Below, piece by piece: positions 16,427-23,801 of a DNA stretch of 43,033 nt. Numbering within the stretch: the first letter of the stretch is position 1; every line of letters starts with the position of its first letter. Below the pieces are notes generated by a model. It was not told where the DNA came from and made no database searches. It saw only the letters and a list, made by a program, of their open reading frames with translations. The position numbers were made by a program, and so were the translations under genes. Source of the DNA: an uncultured Acetatifactor sp. (GTDB lineage: Bacteria; Bacillota; Clostridia; Lachnospirales; Lachnospiraceae); contig CAJUFO010000032.1 in assembly GCA_910585615.1 (NCBI GenBank), positions 1 through 43,033 on the forward strand, written 5' to 3'.

Positions 16427-16474
16427 CTCCCACAGGAATACAAGATGTCAGAAAGACATGGATTCCTGTGGGAG
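16427..16474. terminator. Bidirectional terminator between convergent genes
   Basis: The arms CTCCCACAGGAAT (16427-16439) and ATTCCTGTGGGAG (16462-16474) are perfect. An inner stem ATGTC/GACAT lies at 16445-16459. It sits exactly between the ends of the SpoIID-like gene (plus) and the DUF1186/SEC-C gene (minus), and serves both. Confidence 0.75.
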
Positions 16475-16480
16475 CCCTCT

Positions 16481-17800
16481 CTACATCCCTTTTCCCATCT
16501 TCCCGCACAGCCCGCGGACATCCTCCAGGATTTCCTCCGGATCCTCTTCCTCCAGCAGTTCCTCCAATACCTCCAGCCAGTCCCGGCAGTAATAATGGAT
16601 GGAATGCTTCCTGTCATATGCCTGGAAGGACTCTATCCCTTCCTCCTCCAGCAATGTCCGGAACCGCTCATACGCGGCGGACAGATAGACCCGCCCCCGG
16701 TTATGTACCACGCTTTCCTCTTCCCTCCTCCAGATGGGAATAGCCCGGTGCTTCAGGGCAAGGTACAGCAGTTTGTCTATTTCGATGCTTTCGTGGCTGA
16801 AATAATCCTCCAGATAAATCCTGTCCCCTTCACCGCCTGTCCTCGCCGCCGGATACTCCTTCAGCCACCTGGCCTTTTCCTGGGGAGTCTCAACCAACTC
16901 CAGCGGCGATTTGGGCTTGTTCAGGCAGCACTGCTTATACTTCTTCCCGCTTCCGCAGGGACATGGGTCGTTCCTGCCGATCTTGCGCTTCGGCTCCGTC
17001 CTGCTGAATTCCCGATCCAGCTTCCTGAGCGCCTGGGAGAAGCTCTTCTCCAGCTCCCTGCTGCGCTCTTCCGCTTCCGGGTCGTCGAACATGGCCCAGC
17101 CCCGGAGCATCTGGGCCGCCTGGACAGGGGACTTGCAGAATTTTTCCCGGCTGTCCCAGTATGTGAACACATCGTCCACACATTCATCATATCCGCCTAT
17201 CATGCCCCCTTCTATCCGGTCGTCCTCATAGAGCCTGCGTATCTCCGGGAGCATCTCCACAAAATGGCATCTGCAGATCACATGTGCCAAAGCGGCGTAG
17301 ACATAGTCCCCAATCTCTTCCCCATACACGATCTGCCGCAGGAAATCCTGCCAGTCCTGCTTCCCGAGCGTCCCGTCCAGATACAGCTGGCCCATGACCC
17401 TCAGCAGCCCGGACCTGACGTAATCGCCCACACCGGGGGAGCGGACGGCATCCATGAGGAGCCGGATGTCGCCATTGTACATATTGTACAGGATCGTCGG
17501 CAGGCTCTCTGTCATGGCGTCCCCCATCAGAAAATCCACCGTATCCTCCGGCAGGCAGGCCAGCTCCATCATCTTGGGGAAGAAATCCCTGTCCTGGAAC
17601 TGGGCCAGCAGGAACATCGCGTAGAAGTGCAGCTGATAGTCCTCGTCCAGTTCTTCGCCCTCTGCGATGGCCTTCTCGACGGCGCTTCGCAGACAGGGAA
17701 TCGCTTCTGCTCTGTTGGCACATATAATCTCGAATTCCTCCTGTGGGAACTTTTTACTGCGCCTGGTAATCGCTTCGATTGCTGTCTGTAGCTTTTCTAT
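16481..17800 (-). CDS. DUF1186/SEC-C motif protein with apparent ATA start
   Basis: From the ATA at 17800 this is 439 residues. The N-terminal two-thirds resemble DUF1186 (KKFPQEEFEIICANRAEAIP; LHFYAMFLLAQFQDRDFFPK). A SEC-C zinc motif follows: GRNDPCPCGSGKKYKQCCL, with the C-x-C-x8-CC ligands. The C-terminal part ends in acidic helices (LEELLEEEDPEEILEDVRG). SEC-C binds zinc and is shared with SecA; the cellular role of this family is unknown. The first ATG (17617) would remove about 61 conserved-looking residues, and no ATG, GTG or TTG lies upstream in frame. The ATA at 17800 has GGCGGAG 6 nt before it. Either ATA is used, or an ATG was lost by mutation. Confidence 0.75.
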   Translation of the reverse strand: MEKLQTAIEAITRRSKKFPQEEFEIICANRAEAIPCLRSAVEKAIAEGEELDEDYQLHFYAMFLLAQFQDRDFFPKMMELACLPEDTVDFLMGDAMTESLPTILYNMYNGDIRLLMDAVRSPGVGDYVRSGLLRVMGQLYLDGTLGKQDWQDFLRQIVYGEEIGDYVYAALAHVICRCHFVEMLPEIRRLYEDDRIEGGMIGGYDECVDDVFTYWDSREKFCKSPVQAAQMLRGWAMFDDPEAEERSRELEKSFSQALRKLDREFSRTEPKRKIGRNDPCPCGSGKKYKQCCLNKPKSPLELVETPQEKARWLKEYPAARTGGEGDRIYLEDYFSHESIEIDKLLYLALKHRAIPIWRREEESVVHNRGRVYLSAAYERFRTLLEEEGIESFQAYDRKHSIHYYCRDWLEVLEELLEEEDPEEILEDVRGLCGKMGKGM

Positions 17801-17818
17801 TGTGGTCTCCGCCTTTCT

Positions 17819-18474
17819 TTACGATTCTTTCTGAGCCTGATAAGCCCTGTCACAGTAGTTCCGCATATCCAGCCACATATCCGCAGAATCTGACAGGACT
17901 GTAAGAAGTTGACCCATCTCCCCTACCTCAGCATTATACCACAGATTATTCGTAAAAGCAAACTGCTTGATTGGCTGGCTCAGCTTATCGAAATATTCCT
18001 TTGCTATTTGTGGAGAAATGTCCAGTTTGTTCTGCAGGCGTTCCAGGATTTCTTGCTCTGAAGCACCGTGTTCAAGGCTTGTCTCTATGGTTCAATTTGC
18101 TCGGCCGTTCTCATAGGCATCTTTTCTAAACTCCCATGCAGCCAGCCGCACCACCATACCTGAAAGTCTGAGAGTTTAGGTGATGCACACAAAATGAGCA
18201 AGAGAAGCTCATTTTGGCGCACAGCTGTCTCCGTTTTTGCGCATAGGAAGCGCAAAAACACTCGCGGTGCTAGAATGGCATAGGGACTTTTATAGTAAAG
18301 CAATCGCTTTGCCTTTTCCTCGTCATACTCGAATATGCTCATCTTTGTCACCTCTGCTCTGTTCTGCTGTAAAAATTCCTCCAGAATCCCCTGTCTGATA
18401 CATGCGTCTACGGCCTGGTCTACCGCTTCTTTCAAAGGCCTGTACTTTGCATATGCCCTGACCAGTAATTTCTC
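17819..18474 (-). pseudogene. Broken Rpn-type (PD-(D/E)XK nuclease/transposase-like) gene
   Basis: Three fragments of the C-terminal region of Rpn-family recombination-promoting nucleases can be read in different frames: YAKYRPLKEAVDQAVDACIR to NRAEVTKMSIFEYDEEKAKR (about 18450-18300), KDAYENGRAN (near 18110) and TSLEHGASEQEILERLQNKL (about 18080-18010). The catalytic N-terminal half is missing, stops separate the parts, and a palindromic stretch interrupts the middle. The last frame continues through WYNAEVGEMGQLLTVLSDSA to a stop at 17819, which I do not recognise as Rpn. The family assignment rests on remembered C-terminal sequences of Lachnospiraceae Rpn proteins. It is not functional as it stands. 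Confidence 0.65.
18190..18259. repeat. Paired hairpins inside the Rpn remnant
   Basis: There are two perfect hairpins with the same geometry (10-base arms, 7-base loops): CAAAATGAGC/GCTCATTTTG at 18190-18216 and GTTTTTGCGC/GCGCAAAAAC at 18233-18259. The surrounding stretch, roughly 18115-18300, separates two Rpn-coding fragments and so looks like an inserted palindromic (REP/MITE-like) element. Confidence 0.65.
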
Positions 18475-18544
18475 CTACTAATGGTTTGGAGGGATTGGCA
18501 AGTATTTTTTGCAGCTCTTAGGGACACTGAAAGGGATGGCTTTT

Positions 18545-19147
18545 TCAGGCATTGTGTGGACTGAATATTAAAATCCTTTCCTGCGGATGGCTGCCGGGCA
18601 ATAAGTCCCGGCAGTCTATCTCATCTGCATGCCTCAGCGCATCCTGCGCCATCAGGCATCTTGTATACTCATCTGTAGGATAATAGAAAAACAGCAGAAG
18701 CTCACGGGGATTTTCATAGTAAGATTCGATGACTTTTGCCAGGACGGCCTGCAGTATCTCTACGGAAAACGGATTGAAGAAATAGCATCTGTCCACCTCT
18801 GCCGGAACCGCATACTGCTCCGCGCTTCCCCTGATGAAGCTGGTACGTCTCCCTGAAACCGCTGTCAGCCGATTCATGGCCGCGCTGTCATAAATGCGTT
18901 CATCGCACTCAATCCCGATAGATCTGCATCCTGTCTGAAAGGACAGATAGAAGCATACACGTCCTTTTCCGGTTCCATAGTCAAGGAGCGTATGCTTCTT
19001 CCCTATATAGCCGCTGTTCGCCAGCCTTTCCAGGACAGGGTAGGGTGTCGGCTCGTAGGGGTATCTGTAGCGGTCCGCATGGGAGTCGTCGCGCCCTGTG
19101 GTCTTTATTTTCAGAAGTTTGTCCCATTGGGAGTCGGCTTGGGTCAT
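18545..19147 (-). CDS. SAM-dependent methyltransferase (class I fold)
   Basis: A 200-residue protein with the Rossmann methyltransferase motif I HTLLDYGTGKGRVCFYLS (about 53-70), an acidic residue ending strand 2 (IGIECDERIY) and a motif IV-like FFNPFS (about 123-128). The N-terminal YPYEPTPYPVLERLANSGYI precedes the SAM-binding core. The substrate cannot be inferred. The start ATG overlaps the stop of the upstream Uma2-like fragment (ATGA), so translation is likely coupled to it. The nearest ribosome site is weak (AAAGAG). Confidence 0.8.
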   Translation of the reverse strand: MTQADSQWDKLLKIKTTGRDDSHADRYRYPYEPTPYPVLERLANSGYIGKKHTLLDYGTGKGRVCFYLSFQTGCRSIGIECDERIYDSAAMNRLTAVSGRRTSFIRGSAEQYAVPAEVDRCYFFNPFSVEILQAVLAKVIESYYENPRELLLFFYYPTDEYTRCLMAQDALRHADEIDCRDLLPGSHPQERILIFSPHNA

Positions 19148-19359
19148 GGTTTTGGTATCTCTTTTTCTTCTATTTCCACTATAGAAAGTTTGTATTTAAT
19201 ATGGCGGTTTTCAGACGCGGGAAATTCAAATACCTTTTCGTCGATTTCCAGTGATGTCCAATCATCGGTGTAGATTACGCCGTCAATCAGTTCTACCCGC
19301 AGAAAGCTGGGCAGGTTGTAGATGTCATGGGCTGTGATTTGTCTTTTTGGTTGTTTCAT
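19144..19359 (-). CDS. Short Uma2-like fragment
   Basis: A 71-residue protein. Its N-terminus (KRQITAHDIYNLPSFLRVELIDGVIY) matches the start of Uma2-family putative restriction endonucleases, which are about 180-200 residues long. The catalytic middle is absent; it runs directly into WTSLEIDEKVFEFPASENRH and a charged tail. It is therefore an internally deleted remnant or a short derivative. The start at 19359 has AGAGGACA upstream; the frame is open to 19416. It overlaps the methyltransferase start by 4 nt. Confidence 0.5.
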   Translation of the reverse strand: MKQPKRQITAHDIYNLPSFLRVELIDGVIYTDDWTSLEIDEKVFEFPASENRHIKYKLSIVEIEEKEIPKP

Positions 19360-19446
19360 GGATAGATTGTCCTCTTTTTTTAAGGATATTGTAAAGTATA
19401 TTGGGATGGAATGCAATACTTCACATTATACTCTTCAATAAGTCTT

Positions 19447-19476
19447 TTGACCTAAATCTTGAAAATCTGGTATAAT
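19447..19476 (+). promoter_or_regulatory. Strong-looking plus-strand promoter with no evident gene
   Basis: TTGACC (19447-19452) and TATAAT (19471-19476) have an 18-base spacer. It points into a 150-base remnant and then antisense to the end of the polysaccharide locus. It may be left over from a deleted gene or may make an antisense transcript. Confidence 0.45.
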
Positions 19477-19489
19477 ATGCGCAGAGACA

Positions 19490-19624
19490 ACAGCTATATC
19501 TTTTTGACATCCTGCTATGCCTTGCCGTCGTAGCCAAGCTCAAACGCAAGACCAGCCTTACAGATGTCCCTTTCGCAGTGGCGGAAGCAGAGTTCCTGGC
19601 AGAACTGGGCTGGAACCTTTGTTT
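19490..19624. other. Unassigned coding remnant at the locus boundary
   Basis: Either strand reads like a gene fragment. Plus: FDILLCLAVVAKLKRKTSL then PFAVAEAEFLAELGWNL. Minus: AQFCQELCFRHCERDICKAG then a stop. Neither has a good start or full length and I do not recognise it. GC-rich sequence of flank type ends here and the AT-rich polysaccharide locus begins. Confidence 0.35.
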
Positions 19625-20359
19625 TCATTTAAACACTCCTTTTGATACATCCTGTTCCATAAAGTATTTCAAATCATTTGGAACACCAAGGCCATACATG
19701 CTAGAACCAATATTATAGAATATAATCTTCTTTTCGGCTTCAATCATCTCATTGTAAACCGGAGCAACATAGAACTCATTATTAACTCTGATTTTCTTAT
19801 CAATCATCTGATGTGCGAACTTCACAAAATCACTACCGCGCTTGTAATTATATATCCCGACAGTCGCTTCATTGGAGATTACTTTCTTTTCACGAACCAT
19901 AGTCACAAAACCCTGGTCATCAAATTTGATATAGCTCCACTTTGGATGATTCGCTGGCATAGTCATAATTAATCCATCGTAGCTTCCCATCGCAGCGATA
20001 TAATCATTAATATCTATGTCAACATACTGGTCACTATTAGCAATCATCATAGCATCATCATTATTTATATATTTCTCAGCAAGTAGCACCGTACATGCAG
20101 CACCTTCAGTTATGTAATTGATCGGTATAACTGCGCATCCCGGAGCAATAGTTTCCAGCTTCTCAGTAAGTCCATACTTTTCGATATGTTCCCGCTGGCA
20201 AATATAGATAAAACGATGCGCACACTTTGGTGTAATATTCTTGGTTACATATTCAATCATGGGATGTCCAAAAACATCAATCAAAGGCTTTGGCATTTCA
20301 TATCCTGCCTCGGCAAAACGACTTCCACGGCCAGCCATAGGTACAACAATATTAAGCAT
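19625..20359 (-). CDS. Sugar-phosphate/polyol nucleotidyltransferase-like protein (copy 2)
   Basis: A 244-residue NTP_transferase-fold protein. The N-terminal nucleotide loop is VVPMAGRGSRFAEAGYEMPK (residues about 4-23: G-x-G-x-R with a downstream PKPLI), and the metal-site region is MMIANSDQYVD. Enzymes of this fold make NDP-activated sugars, polyols or choline. It is clearly paralogous to the protein at 20702-21433: both share NSDQ, the ITEGAACT/NQTAGALCT segment, HPKWSY/HPRWSY and the YNYKRG/YYYKHG patch. It is the last gene of the AT-rich locus, grouped with a cupin, a HAD phosphatase and a GDPD-like protein. The substrate is unknown; LicC-like CTP use is one possibility. Confidence 0.75.
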   Translation of the reverse strand: MLNIVVPMAGRGSRFAEAGYEMPKPLIDVFGHPMIEYVTKNITPKCAHRFIYICQREHIEKYGLTEKLETIAPGCAVIPINYITEGAACTVLLAEKYINNDDAMMIANSDQYVDIDINDYIAAMGSYDGLIMTMPANHPKWSYIKFDDQGFVTMVREKKVISNEATVGIYNYKRGSDFVKFAHQMIDKKIRVNNEFYVAPVYNEMIEAEKKIIFYNIGSSMYGLGVPNDLKYFMEQDVSKGVFK

Positions 20360-20372
20360 ATTTTAGTCTCCT

Positions 20373-20705
20373 TCAATTTTCGTTATCACATTCGTATTTA
20401 TCGTTATTTGCTCCAGGCAGTTTAACTACCACATTTATGCAATTCTCAAGCGTTTCAAATGATGTTGCTTCACCTGGTTCAACAACAATCATATCTCCTT
20501 CTGAAAATACCTGATTAAACATCTTGACCTTACCTTTGACAATTACCGTTATCTCAGTGGCTATCTTATGGTAATGCTTCTTCTCGAAATCTCCTTTAAT
20601 ATAACTCTTAACGGCGACTTCACATTTATTGGTTTTGTAAAGAGATGGATCAAAATTACCTACAAACCATCCTTTGACCATATCATTCAGCTTTTCAACC
20701 CTCAT
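20373..20705 (-). CDS. Cupin-domain protein
   Basis: A 110-residue single-domain beta-barrel protein. The metal-binding pattern KKHYHKIATEITVIVKGKVK (about 42-61) matches cupin motif 1 (G-x5-H-x-H-x3,4-E-x6-G), and FSEGDMIVVEPGEATSFET (about 67-85) matches motif 2, although the second-motif His is not obvious. Small cupins in polysaccharide loci often act as sugar epimerases or isomerases or as sensors. It lies between the two nucleotidyltransferase genes and overlaps the upstream one by 4 nt (ATGA), which suggests the three act together. Confidence 0.72.
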   Translation of the reverse strand: MRVEKLNDMVKGWFVGNFDPSLYKTNKCEVAVKSYIKGDFEKKHYHKIATEITVIVKGKVKMFNQVFSEGDMIVVEPGEATSFETLENCINVVVKLPGANNDKYECDNEN

Positions 20706-21433
20706 TTTATACTCTCCTCATACTCTTTTATCTTTGCTGGAGAATAGAATGATTTATACTGTTCTTTAGCAATCTCATAATATCCAATTTTCTTATTCAT
20801 CAATATTAGCTCATTCATGGACCCAGAGATATAGTATTTCCCTTCTAAGTTATTCTGCTTCAACAATACCTTTTTTCCAGCTTCAATAAAATCTTTTCCA
20901 TGTTTATAATAATAAAAACCTGCTATAGCATTCTTGGACACAGGCCTTTTCTCAGCAACCTCATTAACCTCATCGCCATTAAGCCTTGCATAGCTCCATC
21001 TCGGATGGATATTAGGAAAGGTAATGACTCCTGCGTCAGCACCTATCCCATCGAAATGAGCAATAACATTCCCATAATCAACATCAATAATCTGATCACT
21101 GTTCGCAATGATTAGCGGGAAATCATCATTGATATAGTCAATCGCCATTAAGCATGTACAAAGCGCCCCTGCCGTCTGGTTATGAAGTTTTATTACTTGG
21201 CTTGCAGGTGTAAGAATCCTTATAGAAGCATCAATATGGAATTTCTTACAATCTTCATCATTAAGCACAAAAATATAGTTCTTTGGCTCAAGAGCTCTGT
21301 AATTATCAACTACCATTTCAAGCATTGTTTTCCCATTTATCTCTGTAAGAGGCTTTGGGAAATAAGCATCTTTAAAAAAGGCAGATGTTCCCATTGCTGG
21401 TAATAGCACATTAATCATTTTCGTATTCTCCAA
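20702..21433 (-). CDS. Nucleotidyltransferase-like protein (copy 1)
   Basis: A 243-residue NTP_transferase-fold protein paralogous to the one at 19625-20359. The nucleotide loop is altered: VLLPAMGTSAFFKDAYFPKP has MGTSAFF where the partner has GRGSRF, so the usual GxGxR is lost, while PKPLTEING and the metal-site patch LIIANSDQIIDVD are kept. Loss of the loop Arg could mean a changed nucleotide preference or a catalytically weak partner of a heterodimer. It overlaps the HAD gene upstream by 23 nt and the cupin gene downstream by 4 nt. Confidence 0.72.
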   Translation of the reverse strand: MENTKMINVLLPAMGTSAFFKDAYFPKPLTEINGKTMLEMVVDNYRALEPKNYIFVLNDEDCKKFHIDASIRILTPASQVIKLHNQTAGALCTCLMAIDYINDDFPLIIANSDQIIDVDYGNVIAHFDGIGADAGVITFPNIHPRWSYARLNGDEVNEVAEKRPVSKNAIAGFYYYKHGKDFIEAGKKVLLKQNNLEGKYYISGSMNELILMNKKIGYYEIAKEQYKSFYSPAKIKEYEESIK

Positions 21434-22040
21434 TTGATTTCATGATGTTATCATAGGTAACATCATAAACAGTCGCAACCTCAAGAACAGAAGCTCCACT
21501 TGCTTTCCCTGCTTGAATGCCATTCGGGTTATCCTCAACTACTATACATTCCCAAGGTTTAAGGCCAAACTTATTAATCGTTGTTGTGTACATTTCTGGA
21601 TCTGGTTTTGATTTCACAACATCCTCATTAGATACCATCATGTCAATATACGGCAGCAGCTCTGCTTTCTCCATCATAAGTTCAATCGTTTTTCTAGTCG
21701 AATTAGAACAGACCGCAATTTTGTAACCTTGCCGATGCAATTTCGACAGAGCGTACTCATGATGAAACATAGGATGACATCTTTGGTGCACCATTTCAGC
21801 TGTATATGACTGCTTTACTTCATTAATAAAAGGATGGAGAGACTCTGGTAAGAAAAATCTCTTGCTCAATATCTGCAACTTGACTTTCGTAGGAAGCCCG
21901 TCGAATGTCATAAGATGGTCATACCTGCTAATTTCCATTCCAAAAAGGTTCAGCGCCTTATTAAGCGCTTCATAGTGCCAATCCTTTGCATCAATCAGAA
22001 CGCCATCCATGTCAAATAATACCGCTTTAATCTTTGTCAT
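21411..22040 (-). CDS. HAD-superfamily phosphatase/phosphomutase-like hydrolase
   Basis: A 209-residue HAD protein of the beta-phosphoglucomutase/phosphatase branch. Motif I is FDMDGVLIDA (nucleophile Asp plus general-acid Asp, about 8-17), motif II is VCSNST (about 108-113), motif III is the Lys of VVKSKPDPEMY, and motif IV is CIVVEDNPNGIQAG (about 166-179). A helical cap sits after motif I. It would dephosphorylate a small phosphometabolite, perhaps an intermediate for the neighbouring nucleotidyltransferases. The start at 22040 has AAAGGA 8 nt upstream; the frame is open to 22061. It overlaps the GDPD-like gene by 14 nt. Confidence 0.85.
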   Translation of the reverse strand: MTKIKAVLFDMDGVLIDAKDWHYEALNKALNLFGMEISRYDHLMTFDGLPTKVKLQILSKRFFLPESLHPFINEVKQSYTAEMVHQRCHPMFHHEYALSKLHRQGYKIAVCSNSTRKTIELMMEKAELLPYIDMMVSNEDVVKSKPDPEMYTTTINKFGLKPWECIVVEDNPNGIQAGKASGASVLEVATVYDVTYDNIMKSIGEYEND

Positions 22041-22665
22041 TAAAATAATCCTTTGCCTCATTCGGATAATCTGTACAAAGCATTACCTTGCTAAAATCTA
22101 TGGCATACCCTTTCAACTTTTTCCAGAACACTTTGTAGTCCTTATATCCATGTAAATCTGGTGAAACAAGGCATATCTCCTTTCCGTTATTTATATGGCT
22201 TTTCACTAATTCTTCCGTTATCCAGTCAATTGACCAGAATCCATCAATCCAGACACCGGCTGCGTCCTCGTACATACAAGGATTGGGTTCGACCTCGCTC
22301 TGACGTGTAAAAAAACGCAGCTTCTCATCTCTAAACTCAACCATCTGTGGTACAGACATGTCGAAAAGAAAGTAGTTTGAGATATGATAAGTACTTATAA
22401 AAGATTGCAGGATATCTTTCAGCCCATCTGCCTTGATGTTAATGGCAAACACATATTGATCATCGAATTCATGCAACCACCGAAAAACTTCTTCGGCATC
22501 CTGAGAATATATCGTAGCCATATTGTGGGAAATAACCATACGTTCTGCACAATCTCTAACATCAGACTCGAATCCATATCCCATTTCCAAGGCCATACGA
22601 AGAGCTTTGGGAGAATTTCGTTCTATATTTTCATTCCAATAACCGCGATGTGCTAATATCCTCAT
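22027..22665 (-). CDS. GDPD-like phosphodiesterase
   Basis: A 212-residue TIM-barrel protein of the glycerophosphodiester phosphodiesterase/PI-PLC-like group. The N-terminal ILAHRGYWNENIERNSPKAL carries the catalytic His-Arg and the Asn/Glu pair, FESDVRDC the Glu-x-Asp metal ligands, and VISHN the second His. It is shorter than stand-alone GlpQ enzymes (about 240-350) and has no signal peptide, so it acts in the cytoplasm. The start is at 22665, within TAATG shared with the upstream stop; GGGAGAGG precedes it. Its presence in a glycan locus with nucleotidyltransferases suggests handling of a phosphodiester-linked substituent. Confidence 0.8.
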   Translation of the reverse strand: MRILAHRGYWNENIERNSPKALRMALEMGYGFESDVRDCAERMVISHNMATIYSQDAEEVFRWLHEFDDQYVFAINIKADGLKDILQSFISTYHISNYFLFDMSVPQMVEFRDEKLRFFTRQSEVEPNPCMYEDAAGVWIDGFWSIDWITEELVKSHINNGKEICLVSPDLHGYKDYKVFWKKLKGYAIDFSKVMLCTDYPNEAKDYFNDKD

Positions 22666-23762
22666 TATTCCTCTCCCTTTCCATTTACATATATATCTAG
22701 CCATTTTGCATGGTTCAATCCGTGTCCATAGAAGTAACAATTGATGTCTCTATGAGATCTGTACTTATACTTTGGCCAGTATAGCAGCAGGTCCCTCTCA
22801 TCGATTATAATTGTGTTATTCCTGACAAAATCCCAGTACTTTTCAAAAATCATACTGTCTGTATAGGTGCTATCAGGTGCAAAATGCTTCTTAAAATAAT
22901 TAAATGCTATATATATTTCAGGAACCATAAGCCTGCCTAGTCGTTGAGTCACCTCTTTCCTCTTGGTTGAATTAAATTCTTTAAAAGAAATGTTTTCAGA
23001 TTTTCTTTCTTTCGTTACATATTGTCTATTTACCTTTATATTAGCTTTGAAAGCATCACATTCTCCGGCTTCAAAAGGTATATCATATAAATTGATTATA
23101 TCCTTTTTTTCTCCGAAACTTAAATAATCACATAGATAAAACGGAATATATAAATAGCTCGAATCAAGAAAAACTATTCGATTCTTGTTCGTTGAGTATA
23201 CTCTAAAAACATTCAATAGATATCGCAAAAAATCCGGCTTGTATATTCTTTGATCGGTTCTAGTTTTTAAGACATATCTAATGTTCTCATCATTTTCCAT
23301 ACTTTTGGCTCCGATATATGAATTATATATTTGACAATTCACATGGCAAAATCCTTCATTGTCTGGAAGGGAAGACTCAATAATGTGTATATTTAGTTTC
23401 ATACATTCTGCTCTAAATTTATTATTCACTTCACCAGTCCAAGTAGAGAGAATGATTATATTTTTCGGATACTGAGAACGATATAACCTTAGAGATTCTA
23501 ATGTAAAATTATCTTTATAATCAATTTGTCCTTGAACCACAATGCCGATTGAAGCAATTTCGCTATTCCCACACTTCTGCGCTGTTCGGGTTCCACTTCT
23601 TGGAATAATACCATAATATTGAATACCATGACCCATGTCGATTTTTTCAAAAACATCATCTAACACAGAGGGAATAGCATGGTTATGGATTTTCTTAATC
23701 TTAATGGACGAGAAAAAGAACGGTTCATATAATGAATGAAAAATTTTTGTAAGTTTAGCCAT
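22665..23762 (-). CDS. WavE-like polysaccharide biosynthesis protein
   Basis: A 365-residue protein resembling the WavE lipopolysaccharide-synthesis family. The segment IGIVVQGQIDYKDNF, then LESLRLYRSQYPKNIIILS and TWTGE (about 72-113) matches the family's N-terminal core, and VLKTRTDQRIYKPDF (about 165-180) contains a TRxDQR motif at the position of a possible active-site acid. It is probably a glycosyltransferase-like enzyme. The stop overlaps the GDPD-like start by one base (TAATG). The first 60 residues are basic and may associate with the membrane. Confidence 0.78.
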   Translation of the reverse strand: MAKLTKIFHSLYEPFFFSSIKIKKIHNHAIPSVLDDVFEKIDMGHGIQYYGIIPRSGTRTAQKCGNSEIASIGIVVQGQIDYKDNFTLESLRLYRSQYPKNIIILSTWTGEVNNKFRAECMKLNIHIIESSLPDNEGFCHVNCQIYNSYIGAKSMENDENIRYVLKTRTDQRIYKPDFLRYLLNVFRVYSTNKNRIVFLDSSYLYIPFYLCDYLSFGEKKDIINLYDIPFEAGECDAFKANIKVNRQYVTKERKSENISFKEFNSTKRKEVTQRLGRLMVPEIYIAFNYFKKHFAPDSTYTDSMIFEKYWDFVRNNTIIIDERDLLLYWPKYKYRSHRDINCYFYGHGLNHAKWLDIYVNGKGEE

Positions 23763-23801
23763 ATATTTGTTATCCCTTCCTAAATTGAAATTTCATTTCT
23801 G

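Noticed and set aside
17819..18474. Intact 116-aa protein at 18085-18435
   Set aside because: Only its first half matches the Rpn family. The second half is translated palindromic insert, and the true continuation lies in another frame, so it was called a pseudogene.
22705..22725. tRNA T-loop-like string GGTTCAATCC
   Set aside because: It lies inside the WavE-like coding sequence, and no acceptor or anticodon stems can be formed around it. No tRNA or rRNA was recognised anywhere in the window.
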